From NCBI GenBank assembly GCA_963520375.1, contig CAUQQF010000007.1, positions 1 to 64,000 of the forward strand: 64,000 nucleotides of DNA, in the 5' to 3' direction. Made by a program: the position numbers and the translations under genes. The stretch comes from JABCPE02 sp963520375. GTDB lineage: Bacteria > Bacteroidota > Bacteroidia > Flavobacteriales > Weeksellaceae. Shown here piece by piece: positions 27,234 through 33,955 of the stretch (positions are counted from its first letter, which is position 1; each line of letters starts with the position of its first letter). Under the pieces are notes generated by a model. That model was not told where the DNA came from. It saw only the letters and a program-made list of their open reading frames with translations, and did no database searches.

Positions 27234-27607
27234 GTGTGAATGTATCATCAAAAGGAGTAAATGTAATTGCTCCAGAAACCCACTTCAAAGGAGTGATAGA
27301 AACTAGCGCTATGACGCAGATAGAAGGCTTCTTCGAAGGAGATGTGAAATGTGAAAACACCCTGCACATAGGTAAAACAGGGAAAGTTAATGGAAATATC
27401 GTAGCAGATTCTATCTTCATCGATGGAGAAATCAAAGGAGATATATCTGCGGATAGAGTAGAGATTGGCGAAAATGGACGAGTATATGCTAACATCATCT
27501 CGGCTTCTTTTGTTATCCATGAAGGAGCGAGATTCGAAGGGAACAAAAAGATGAAAATAGAGGAAAACACCTATAGTAGTCTTTCCACTTCTGATGATGA
27601 TGAGTAA
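27188..27607 (+). CDS. Bactofilin (polymer-forming cytoskeletal protein)
   Basis: 139-residue bactofilin: a short polar N-terminus (1-25), a right-handed beta-helix core (about 28-115) with repeating short strands (IETSAMTQIEGFFEGDVKCE; GKVNGNIVADSIFIDGEIKG) and a charged C-terminal tail rich in Ser/Asp. Bactofilins polymerise without nucleotide and recruit wall enzymes. The start at 27188 lies inside the M23 peptidase gene; the 46-base overlap is unusually long, and a later start (27230, giving MSVNVSSKG) is possible and would overlap only 4 bases. A hairpin terminator follows. Confidence 0.92.
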   Translation: MGIFSNNNGKKSNEMSVNVSSKGVNVIAPETHFKGVIETSAMTQIEGFFEGDVKCENTLHIGKTGKVNGNIVADSIFIDGEIKGDISADRVEIGENGRVYANIISASFVIHEGARFEGNKKMKIEENTYSSLSTSDDDE

Positions 27608-27630
27608 TCGTCTTTAAAAATTAAAACAAA

Positions 27631-27657
27631 AAAAGCAGTCTGTGAATGACTGCTTTT
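27631..27657. terminator. Bidirectional terminator between bactofilin and prfA
   Basis: A perfect 10-bp stem AAAAGCAGTC / GACTGCTTTT with a 7-base loop, A-rich on the left and T-rich on the right, so it can serve both converging genes. Confidence 0.88.
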
Positions 27658-27661
27658 ATAT

Positions 27662-28738
27662 TTAATCTTCTCCTTTCATTTTTTCGGCGTTTTCTGCCAT
27701 GATTAGAGCTTCTAGCATTTCTTCTATATCTCCGTTCATAAAGGCGTCTAAGTTATAAATAGACTTATTGATTCTATGGTCGGTCACACGCCCTTGAGGG
27801 TAGTTATAAGTTCTAATTTTCGCGGAACGGTCTCCCGTAGAAACCATGGTTTTTCTCTGAGCTGCGATGTCTCCTTGTACTTTTTGTAACTCTATATCGT
27901 AGAGTTTTGTACGAAGCATTTCCATTGCTAACTCTCTGTTGGCCAACTGAGAACGAGCCTGCTGACAAACCACCACTATTCCTGTAGGCTTGTGAGTCAA
28001 CTGTACTTTGGTTTCTACCTTGTTTACATTCTGTCCTCCTGCTCCTCCTGAACGCGAAGTCTGCATTTCTATATCAGCTGGGTTGATTTCCACATCTACT
28101 TCCTCTGCTTCTGGTAGTACGGCTACGGTAATCGCTGAGGTATGCACACGCCCTTGGGACTCGGTCTCTGGAACACGCTGAACACGGTGAACACCAGACT
28201 CAAATTTCATGATTCCATACACGCCCTCGCCCTCTACTCTCATGATGAGTTCTTTGTAGCCTTTTGCGGCCTCGTTGTAGTCGGTAACTTCGTGTCTCCA
28301 GCCTTTTGACTTGAAATACATAGTGTACATTCTATACACATCTTCCACGAAAATAGCTGCCTCGTCACCGCCTGTTCCTGCACGGAGCTCCACCATGACA
28401 TTCTTGTCATCGGCTGGGTCTTTCGGGATGAGGAGGATTTTCAGGTCTTCTTCTAATTTTGGGATAAGCGCCAAGCTCTCTTGTTTTTCCATTTTAGCCA
28501 AATCTATCATATCCTTATCAGATTCTGTGGCGATGATTTCATCGGCTTCTTCTATGGAGTTTTTAGCATTCATGTATTGGTCAAAAACAGCCACCACTTT
28601 TCCCAAATCGCTGTATTCTTTGTTAAGAGAAGAATATCTTTTTTGGTCGGAGATTACATCTGGCTGGATGATTAGATCCGCTACTTCATTATATCTTTGT
28701 TTGATTGCCTGTAACTTTGGTATTAAACTATTTGCCAT
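27662..28738 (-). CDS. prfA: Peptide chain release factor 1
   Basis: 358-residue RF1, which recognises UAA and UAG stops. It has the catalytic GGQ loop (SRSGGAGGQNVNK), and the stop-codon recognition motif PxT as PET in HRVQRVPETESQGRVHTSA, which distinguishes RF1 from RF2 (SPF). The N-terminal domain 1 is helical with many acidic residues. The length is standard. The reverse strand has TATCTTTG (28757-28764) just upstream of the start as a probable -7 element. Confidence 0.97.
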   Translation of the reverse strand: MANSLIPKLQAIKQRYNEVADLIIQPDVISDQKRYSSLNKEYSDLGKVVAVFDQYMNAKNSIEEADEIIATESDKDMIDLAKMEKQESLALIPKLEEDLKILLIPKDPADDKNVMVELRAGTGGDEAAIFVEDVYRMYTMYFKSKGWRHEVTDYNEAAKGYKELIMRVEGEGVYGIMKFESGVHRVQRVPETESQGRVHTSAITVAVLPEAEEVDVEINPADIEMQTSRSGGAGGQNVNKVETKVQLTHKPTGIVVVCQQARSQLANRELAMEMLRTKLYDIELQKVQGDIAAQRKTMVSTGDRSAKIRTYNYPQGRVTDHRINKSIYNLDAFMNGDIEEMLEALIMAENAEKMKGED

Positions 28739-28756
28739 TATTTAATTTTGAATGGG

Positions 28757-28764
28757 CAAAGATA
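28757..28764 (-). promoter_or_regulatory. -7 element for prfA
   Basis: The reverse strand reads TATCTTTG, 18 bases before the prfA start codon. The -33 element is not clear. Confidence 0.45.
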
Positions 28765-28885
28765 AGAAAATCCTATATAATGAGTTAATTTTGGTTTAAT
28801 GACAAATAAAATTCCAATGGTTTTAATAATTAAACAGAAAAAATATTTGGGACAAATGTCTTATCTTTGAAAAAAATATTAGTTT

Positions 28886-29347
28886 ATGAGATTTTTTAGA
28901 TTATCTGTTTTAGGAGCTATTTTATTTTTTGGTGTGGTTTGCGCACAAGAAAAGCCTAAGCCAGAGGAAATAGCAATTTATACATCCACTAATGTTCCAA
29001 ATTTTCCAGATGGAGGAATTAATGGATTTCGCCAGTTAGTCGCATCAAAAATAAAGTATAATAGAATAGACCCATTTCAGCATTTGCCTGCGGAACAAGC
29101 TAGAGAGCTACGACATCTAATTCTAGAGAGAAGACCTGTTCCTAAAACAATATTGAAATCTAGTTTAGAATTCATAGTTGAGATAGATGGGACATTGTCT
29201 GGGATTTCAGCAAAAGGAGAAAATAGTTCTTTTAATAAAGAGATTGAAAGGGTTGTAAAATCTATAAAAACTAGGTGGATTTTTGAGGAAGGAGAAAAGA
29301 AAAAGACTCCCATGAGAATGCCTATTAAGATGACAATAGAGGATTAA
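28886..29347 (+). CDS. TonB-C-terminal-like secreted protein, tandem copy 1
   Basis: 153-residue exported protein. A signal-like N-terminus (MRFFRLSVLGAILFFGVVC) is followed by NFPDGGINGFRQLVASKI and a C-terminal beta-alpha-beta domain (FIVEIDGTLSGISAKGENSS to MRMPIKMTIED) like the TonB C-terminal domain found in many Bacteroidota proteins. There is no Pro-rich spacer as in true TonB. The Cys lies in GVVC, not a canonical lipobox. First of three tandem paralogues (next at 29444 and 29971). A TATCTTTG sequence 16 bases upstream suggests its own promoter, and a hairpin follows at 29347. Function unknown; possibly envelope interaction or an energy-transducer relic. Confidence 0.75.
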   Translation: MRFFRLSVLGAILFFGVVCAQEKPKPEEIAIYTSTNVPNFPDGGINGFRQLVASKIKYNRIDPFQHLPAEQARELRHLILERRPVPKTILKSSLEFIVEIDGTLSGISAKGENSSFNKEIERVVKSIKTRWIFEEGEKKKTPMRMPIKMTIED

Positions 29348-29383
29348 AAAACTCCCTTCGTAGAAAATACGGAGGGAATTTTT
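29347..29383 (+). terminator. Hairpin after tandem copy 1
   Basis: AAAACTCCCTTCG / CGGAGGGAATTTT, an imperfect stem with a TAGAAAATA loop and a T-run. The same loop and arms recur after copy 3 (30473-30507), so the terminator was duplicated with the gene. Confidence 0.75.
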
Positions 29384-29443
29384 ATTCATTAATAGATAAA
29401 AAAGAAAGGATAAAAGTTTTATCTTTGGGAAAAAGATTCGTTT

Positions 29444-29929
29444 ATGAGATATTTTAGATTGCCTTTTTTAGCAGTTGTTTTATTTTTTGGAACAGTTTAT
29501 GGGCAAAAGAGGGCTGTATCCAAACCAGTAAGGGAAGAGGTTGTATATAAAAATATTGACTTTGTCGATAAAGAAGCGGCTTTCTCAAAAGGAGGCGAGA
29601 CTGGTTTTCGTGAATTATTGGCATCAAATACTGATTTGGATAAAATAGATAGGTATGAAGGTTTCTCTGAAGAAAAAAAGAAGGAAATTCAAGAGCTTAT
29701 CTCTGAAAAGAAACCCGTTCCGCCGGTTTTGTTATCCACGAGATTGACATTCGTAGTTGAACCCAATGGGACATTGTCTAATGTTTTGACAAAGGGAGAA
29801 AACCAATCTTTTAATAAAGAAATGGAAAGAGCCGCCCTGTCTATAAATGCCAAATGGATTCCTGCCGAAATAAAAGGCAAAAAAGTAAGGTTTCTTTATA
29901 ATATGTCTATCAAAATGAGGATTGAATAA
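29444..29929 (+). CDS. TonB-C-terminal-like secreted protein, tandem copy 2
   Basis: 161 residues, clearly paralogous to copies 1 and 3: signal peptide MRYFRLPFLAVVLFFGTVYGQ (no Cys, so soluble or otherwise anchored), KGGETGFRELLASNTD, EKKPVPPVLL, then a TonB-C-like domain with VEPNGTLSNVLTKGENQSFNKE and the terminal YNMSIKMRIE. The intact C-terminus here is the reference that exposes the frameshift in copy 3. TATCTTTG at 29420-29427 lies upstream in the same relative position as in copy 1. No terminator is seen between copies 2 and 3. Confidence 0.75.
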   Translation: MRYFRLPFLAVVLFFGTVYGQKRAVSKPVREEVVYKNIDFVDKEAAFSKGGETGFRELLASNTDLDKIDRYEGFSEEKKKEIQELISEKKPVPPVLLSTRLTFVVEPNGTLSNVLTKGENQSFNKEMERAALSINAKWIPAEIKGKKVRFLYNMSIKMRIE

Positions 29930-29970
29930 CGAAAAGGATAGAAATTTTATTTTTGAAAAAATATTAGATT

Positions 29971-30470
29971 ATGAGATTTTTAAAATTATCTGTTTTAGCA
30001 GTTGTTTTGTTTTTAGGTGTGGCTTGTGGACAAAAATCATCAGAACCTAAAACAACAGAAGAAGAGGTTGTATATAAAGATACTGATGAGGTTGATAAAG
30101 ATGTAGACAAAGTTGATAAAGAAGCTGTTTTTCCAGAGGGAGGAATAGATGGTTTTCGTAATTTGTTAGCTTTAAAGGTAGATGCAGATAAAATAGATGA
30201 GTATGAAGGGGCTGGAAGAAGTGGAAAATGGATTTTTCGAATTTTTCGAAAGAAACCGATTTCCAAAGCAACAATATCATCTGTCTTGACATTTACTGTT
30301 GAGCCAGATGGTACAATTTCCGATATTTCAGCAAAAGGAGAAAATCAATCTTTTAATGAAGAGATAGAAAGAGCAGTAAAATCCATACAAACCAAATGGA
30401 TTCCTGCTGAAGTAAAGGGGAAAAAGTTAGAAGTAAGTATTATGTGCCTGTCAAGATAACGATTGAATAA
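29971..30470 (+). pseudogene. TonB-C-terminal-like lipoprotein, tandem copy 3, frameshifted
   Basis: The open frame runs 29971-30459 (162 codons) with a good lipobox (LGVAC) and an acidic linker. Two parts do not match the paralogues. (1) After AEVKGKK the frame ends in LEVSIMCLSR; adding one base to the A5 run at 30421-30425 restores KVRSKYYVPVKITIE ending at 30470, which aligns with NMSIKMRIE and MPIKMTIE. (2) Between GGGG (30208-30211) and AAA (30249-30255) the frame reads AGRSGKWIFRIFRKKP, whereas the shifted frame reads LEEVENGFFEFFERKP, matching ILERRPV and ISEKKPV of copies 1 and 2. Three single-base indels at short runs suggest decay; assembly error is possible. Confidence 0.75.
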
Positions 30471-30472
30471 CG

Positions 30473-30510
30473 AAAACTCCCTCTGTAGAAAATACGGAGG
30501 GAGTTTTTTT
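30473..30510 (+). terminator. Terminator after tandem copy 3
   Basis: A 13-bp stem (AAAACTCCCTCTG / CGGAGGGAGTTTT, one G-U pair), loop TAGAAAATA, then a T-run. It is almost identical to the hairpin at 29347. Confidence 0.9.
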
Positions 30511-30539
30511 GTCTATGAAATAGATAGAGAAGAAAAAAA

Positions 30540-30569
30540 TTGGGATTAAAATTTATTTTTATACTTTTG
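30540..30569 (+). promoter_or_regulatory. Promoter of the DUF3078 gene
   Basis: TTG (30540-30542), a 19-base spacer and TACTTTTG (30562-30569), a full flavobacterial promoter; the ATG is 23 bases downstream. Confidence 0.75.
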
Positions 30570-30592
30570 CTCCCAATTAATTTTTATTAGAG

Positions 30593-31552
30593 ATGAAGAA
30601 ATTAACATTAGTTATTTTAGCACTTGCATTCGGAAATGCATTTGCGCAAGAAAATGAAACAGTAAAAGATTCTGCGGTTGTAGTTGTAGAAGAGGTAGTG
30701 GCAGAGCCAGAACCACCGAAAAAAAACTGGTCTATAGAAGGGCAAAATACCCTAATGCTAAACCAAGCGGCGTTCTCTAACTGGGTAGGCGGTGGAGCTA
30801 ATAATGTGGGCTGGTTAGTAGGGGTGAACTATAATTTCACTTACCAAAAAGACAAAGACCTTTGGGAAAACAATATTATCTTAGGATATGGAAGAAATAA
30901 TACCCAAGGATTAGGAAACAGAAAAACACAGGATAATATCAACATCAGCACAAACTACGGTAGAGCTATCTCTAAAAACTGGTATGCATCTGCTGGAGCG
31001 AGTTTGCTTACTCAGTTTGATAGTGGATATGCTGATGGGAATAACCCAAGCGCTGCGAAAATATCTAGCTTTATGGCGCCAGGTTACTTGAATATAGGAG
31101 CTGGTTTTACATATAAACCAAATGAAAATTTCACAGCTACTTTGAGACCTGCTAACGCAAGAATGACTTTTGTTTTAGACAAAGATTTACAGTACAAAGG
31201 AAACTACGGACTTAAAAACGATGGAGACAGCATGCTGTTCCAGTTCGGGTTCTATGCAGATGCTTCTTATAAAGTGAAATTGATGGAAAATATCCATTTG
31301 ACAAACAAAGCTTGGTTGTTCTCTAACTACCTAGACCACCCAGAAAGAATCGCAATGGGATATAGTGGAATTCTTAACTTGAAAATAAACAAGTATATTT
31401 CGTCTAACATCACGCTGGATCTAGTGTATGACCACAACCAAATCAGAAAAACTCAGCTTAAACAGACCCTTGGACTTGGATTTGCTTACAATATCAGCAA
31501 TGGTGTGAAAAAAGCTGACACATCAAGAAACGCTGACTGGAAGCAAAACTAA
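30593..31552 (+). CDS. DUF3078 outer-membrane beta-barrel protein
   Basis: 319-residue protein with a signal peptide (MKKLTLVILALAFGNAFAQ), a short acidic/Val-Glu-Pro linker (residues 22-46) and a beta-rich domain with WSIEGQNTLMLNQAAFSNWVGGGANN, the DUF3078 signature. Alternating aromatic strands suggest an outer-membrane barrel. The function is unknown across the family. It is monocistronic by layout: its own TTG-N19-TAnnTTTG promoter and a hairpin terminator just after the stop. Confidence 0.88.
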   Translation: MKKLTLVILALAFGNAFAQENETVKDSAVVVVEEVVAEPEPPKKNWSIEGQNTLMLNQAAFSNWVGGGANNVGWLVGVNYNFTYQKDKDLWENNIILGYGRNNTQGLGNRKTQDNINISTNYGRAISKNWYASAGASLLTQFDSGYADGNNPSAAKISSFMAPGYLNIGAGFTYKPNENFTATLRPANARMTFVLDKDLQYKGNYGLKNDGDSMLFQFGFYADASYKVKLMENIHLTNKAWLFSNYLDHPERIAMGYSGILNLKINKYISSNITLDLVYDHNQIRKTQLKQTLGLGFAYNISNGVKKADTSRNADWKQN

Positions 31553-31568
31553 AATATCATCAACTGAA

Positions 31569-31602
31569 AAATAAGATTTATCCAAAAGGGTAAATCTTAT
31601 TT
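31569..31602 (+). terminator. Terminator after the DUF3078 gene
   Basis: A 15-bp stem AAATAAGATTTATCC / GGGTAAATCTTATTT (one G-U pair), AAAA loop, then T residues. Confidence 0.88.
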
Positions 31603-31635
31603 TTTGTAATATTGTGGAACGCTAAAAAATCTAAA

Positions 31636-31797
31636 ATGAACTTCACGATAATTAAAATAATTTTGTTTTCCATCGGATTGGTGGTGTCTATTCATAAAAT
31701 AATCAGAGGCTACAAAACCAAAAACATCCAAATAATAGATGTGATGGCAGCAGTCCTTTTCTCTATGATGCTGTATCTGAATGTGAAGGATTTGTGA
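31636..31797 (+). CDS. Small hydrophobic protein, hypothetical
   Basis: 53 residues from the ATG at 31636 (MNFTIIKIILFSIGLVVSIHK). Two membrane segments are predicted (about 4-18 and 36-49) separated by a basic loop (RGYKTKNIQ). I do not recognise a family. The frame is open from 31612, but 31636 gives the natural hydrophobic start. The gene sits between a terminator and the rpmH promoter with no obvious promoter of its own, so it may not be expressed. Confidence 0.45.
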   Translation: MNFTIIKIILFSIGLVVSIHKIIRGYKTKNIQIIDVMAAVLFSMMLYLNVKDL

Positions 31798-31889
31798 TTT
31801 TTTTGTTTGTATATCGTTGTGTATGAAAGTGAACATTACTGAATTTTCTTTATCGTGGAAAATTTTCATAAAATAAAATAAAAATCTTC

Positions 31890-31919
31890 TTGCTTAGTAG
31901 AAAAAAATAATTATCTTTG
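31890..31919 (+). promoter_or_regulatory. Promoter of rpmH
   Basis: TTG (31890-31892), 19-base spacer, TATCTTTG (31912-31919): a near-perfect consensus, as expected for a highly expressed ribosomal protein gene. It leaves a 5' leader of about 75 bases before the rpmH ATG. Confidence 0.85.
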
Positions 31920-32000
31920 CACTCTCAAAAGGGAGAAAAATTTTAAGTTTAAAAAGTAATGGAGCAGTAATGCTACCTCTTACAAGAAAAAGTATATAAA

Positions 32001-32156
32001 ATGAAAAGAACATTCCAACCATCAGAAAGAAAGAGAAGAAACAAACATGGGTTTAGAGAAAGAATGTCTACACCTAATGGTAGAAGAGTTTTAGCTGCAA
32101 GAAGAGCAAAAGGAAGAAAAAGATTGACAGTTAGCGAAGCAAGAGCTAAAAGATAA
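32001..32156 (+). CDS. rpmH: 50S ribosomal protein L34
   Basis: 51 residues, beginning MKRTFQPSERKRRNKHGFRE and ending SEARAKR, with 22 Lys/Arg: an unmistakable L34 of full length, a component of the large ribosomal subunit. It stands alone: rnpA, usually the next gene, is absent here, a common situation in Flavobacteriia. It is driven by the strong consensus promoter at 31890, and the leader of about 75 bases might hold autoregulatory structure, which I could not define. Confidence 0.97.
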   Translation: MKRTFQPSERKRRNKHGFRERMSTPNGRRVLAARRAKGRKRLTVSEARAKR

Positions 32157-32304
32157 TCTGTCTTCTGAAAATAAAATAATAGTGTCTGAAAGAATCTATC
32201 TTTTGGACATTTTTTCGTTGTTATAACTGTCAGTTATATTTAAAATTTTTTTAATTCTAGATTTAACCTTTCGCAAAAAAAATCATCAAACAAATAGAAA
32301 CCCA

Positions 32305-32859
32305 ATGAAGGTAAAAGATGAAGATATTATACTTCTTATGCAAAGTCCTGAAAATCAAGAAAAAGGACTTCGTATGATGATGGATGTGTATCAGAGTCGG
32401 TTGTATTGGCATATTCGTAGGCTGGTCGATGATGAAGATGCCGCAAAGGATGTTTTGCAGGAAACCTTTATCAAAGTCTATCAGAATTTTTCACAATTCA
32501 AGAAAGACAGTCAGCTCTACACATGGCTCTACAGGATAGCTTCTAACGAGGCTCTGCAACATCTGAATAAGGTGAAAAAAATGCAGAAAACGGAGCAGGA
32601 TGCAGATGTTTATCTTCAAAACCAAAAAGCAGAAAATAGCGGGAGAAATGCAGATGAAATAGAGCTTTTACTACAATATGCGATACGAAAGCTACCAGAG
32701 AAACAACGGATGGTTTTTACGCTGAGGTATTATGATGACCTGCCGTATGAGGAGATTAGTAAGATTTTGGATATGTCAGTAAGTACGCTGAAAACCAACT
32801 ATCACTATGCGAAAAGCAAAATAGAACAATATATTTTAGACCATAGCGAAGAATTTTAA
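32305..32859 (+). CDS. ECF-type RNA polymerase sigma factor
   Basis: 184-residue ECF sigma factor. Region 2 (about 20-90) includes DEDAAKDVLQETFIKVYQNF and TWLYRIASNEALQHL; region 4 (about 125-178) has LPEKQRMVFTLRYYDDLPYEE and the recognition helix DMSVSTLKTNYHYAKSKIE. It directs polymerase to a regulon unknown from sequence. It is followed after 2 bases by a one-TM gene with the layout of an anti-sigma factor and then by a Spy-like periplasmic protein, forming a three-gene envelope-response operon. A long A/T leader of 148 bases precedes it. Confidence 0.95.
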   Translation: MKVKDEDIILLMQSPENQEKGLRMMMDVYQSRLYWHIRRLVDDEDAAKDVLQETFIKVYQNFSQFKKDSQLYTWLYRIASNEALQHLNKVKKMQKTEQDADVYLQNQKAENSGRNADEIELLLQYAIRKLPEKQRMVFTLRYYDDLPYEEISKILDMSVSTLKTNYHYAKSKIEQYILDHSEEF

Positions 32860-32861
32860 AA

Positions 32862-33371
32862 ATGAAAAAAATAGATATAGAAAAATGGGAACGAAAAACG
32901 CCTGAACTGCCAGAAAACTTTTTCGAGGAAATGCAGGAAAAAGTTTTGGATAAAACGGTAAGGGTAGAAAAACGACCTGTAAAAAGGTTTAAAATAAACC
33001 CTGCGTGGGCTTCTGCGGCTGCGATAGCGGTAATTTTTGGGATTTCGTTTTTTGTGAATGTCAAGAATAAAAATATGGAAGTAACACAAAACCCTCAGAT
33101 GGTTCAGACTGAAAATGTTTCCACTCTAAATCAAGAGCAAAGCACTGAATATCAAGTAGATGTTGTAAATCAAGAAGCGGTAGAGAATCAACCCTATACA
33201 GAGTCAAAAACATCTTTTGCAGGGCAGAGTTTAGATGCTGTTTCTGAGCAGAAAATAAAAAATCTTTCTACAAAACTCAAAATGGAAGAGGTTCTCAATG
33301 TCATGAGTGAGGAGGAACTTCAGGAGTTAGCCACTAATTATGAACAAGACGCCTTTTTAGATTTGTATTAA
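32862..33371 (+). CDS. Putative anti-sigma factor, single-pass membrane protein
   Basis: 169 residues: a soluble N-terminus of about 45 residues (KKIDIEKWERKTPELPENFF), one transmembrane helix (about 48-66, WASAAAIAVIFGISFFV) and a periplasmic Gln/Asn/Glu-rich segment of about 100 residues. No zinc anti-sigma HxxxCxxC motif is present. Assignment as anti-sigma rests on its position 2 bases after the ECF sigma gene and its topology. The C-terminal 35 residues (KMEEVLNVMSEEELQELA) look helical and could contact the third gene's product. Confidence 0.65.
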   Translation: MKKIDIEKWERKTPELPENFFEEMQEKVLDKTVRVEKRPVKRFKINPAWASAAAIAVIFGISFFVNVKNKNMEVTQNPQMVQTENVSTLNQEQSTEYQVDVVNQEAVENQPYTESKTSFAGQSLDAVSEQKIKNLSTKLKMEEVLNVMSEEELQELATNYEQDAFLDLY

Positions 33372-33385
33372 TTAAAATTTTAAAA

Positions 33386-33886
33386 ATGAAAAAAATATTT
33401 TTTTTATTAGCCATATCTTTTGGAATGCTGGTTTCTGCACAAAAGAACAATGCAAAATCCAATGGAAAACACCATGAGGACAAGAAAAGCTATATTCATG
33501 ATTTTGAAAAAATGACACATGAAGAGAAAATGGCTTTCATTCAGCAGTTGAATATCAATAAAATCATCAAAGAATTAGAGCTTTCTGGCGAGAAAAAAGA
33601 AGCAGTAGAGAAGGTTCTCGGCGAATATTTCACTGCTAAAGGCGATATTATAAAAAACTTTAAGCCAGAGGATACTCATAAAAACCTAACTGATGAAGAG
33701 GCTTTAAGAAAGATAAACCTTGGTTTTGAAGTTGCTCAAAAGGTTTTGGATAACAGAAAATTTTATTCCAAAAAATTACTGGAACACCTTTCTCCACAGC
33801 AGGTTTTGAAAATTTATAAAATAGAGAAAGATATCAAGAATTCCTTTAAGCATAAACACGATAAAGACAAACATAAGACTAAATAA
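33386..33886 (+). CDS. Exported helical Spy/CpxP-like protein
   Basis: 166 residues with a clear signal peptide (MKKIFFLLAISFGMLVSAQ). The mature part is almost entirely alpha-helical and charged, with LSPQQVLKIYKIEKDI near the C-terminus resembling the LTxxQ repeats of Spy/CpxP/CnrX proteins. Both ends are His/Lys-rich (GKHHEDKKS; KHKHDKDKHK), so metal binding is plausible. Being third in a sigma/anti-sigma operon, it may sense envelope or metal stress, in analogy to CnrX in CnrYXH; this is inference. A terminator follows at 33896. Confidence 0.65.
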   Translation: MKKIFFLLAISFGMLVSAQKNNAKSNGKHHEDKKSYIHDFEKMTHEEKMAFIQQLNINKIIKELELSGEKKEAVEKVLGEYFTAKGDIIKNFKPEDTHKNLTDEEALRKINLGFEVAQKVLDNRKFYSKKLLEHLSPQQVLKIYKIEKDIKNSFKHKHDKDKHKTK

Positions 33887-33895
33887 ATTTATACC

Positions 33896-33924
33896 AAAAG
33901 AGATTGATTTTTTCAGTCTCTTTT
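33896..33924 (+). terminator. Terminator of the sigma operon
   Basis: A 12-bp stem AAAAGAGATTGA / TCAGTCTCTTTT with one G-U pair, T5 loop and T-run. It overlaps the lepA promoter region. Confidence 0.8.
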
Positions 33925-33936
33925 TTGTTATCTTTG
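33904..33936 (+). promoter_or_regulatory. Probable lepA promoter
   Basis: TATCTTTG at 33929-33936, with a TTG at 33904-33906 (22-base spacing, longer than ideal). The ATG at 33956 is 19 bases after the -7 box. The promoter overlaps the upstream terminator. Confidence 0.55.
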
Positions 33937-33955
33937 CAGGATACTGATTTTTGAA

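Noticed and set aside
31597..31869. 90-codon minus-strand ORF between the DUF3078 gene and rpmH
   Set aside because: It crosses a terminator region, is His/Tyr-rich and shows no coding features; the small hydrophobic plus-strand ORF is the better candidate.
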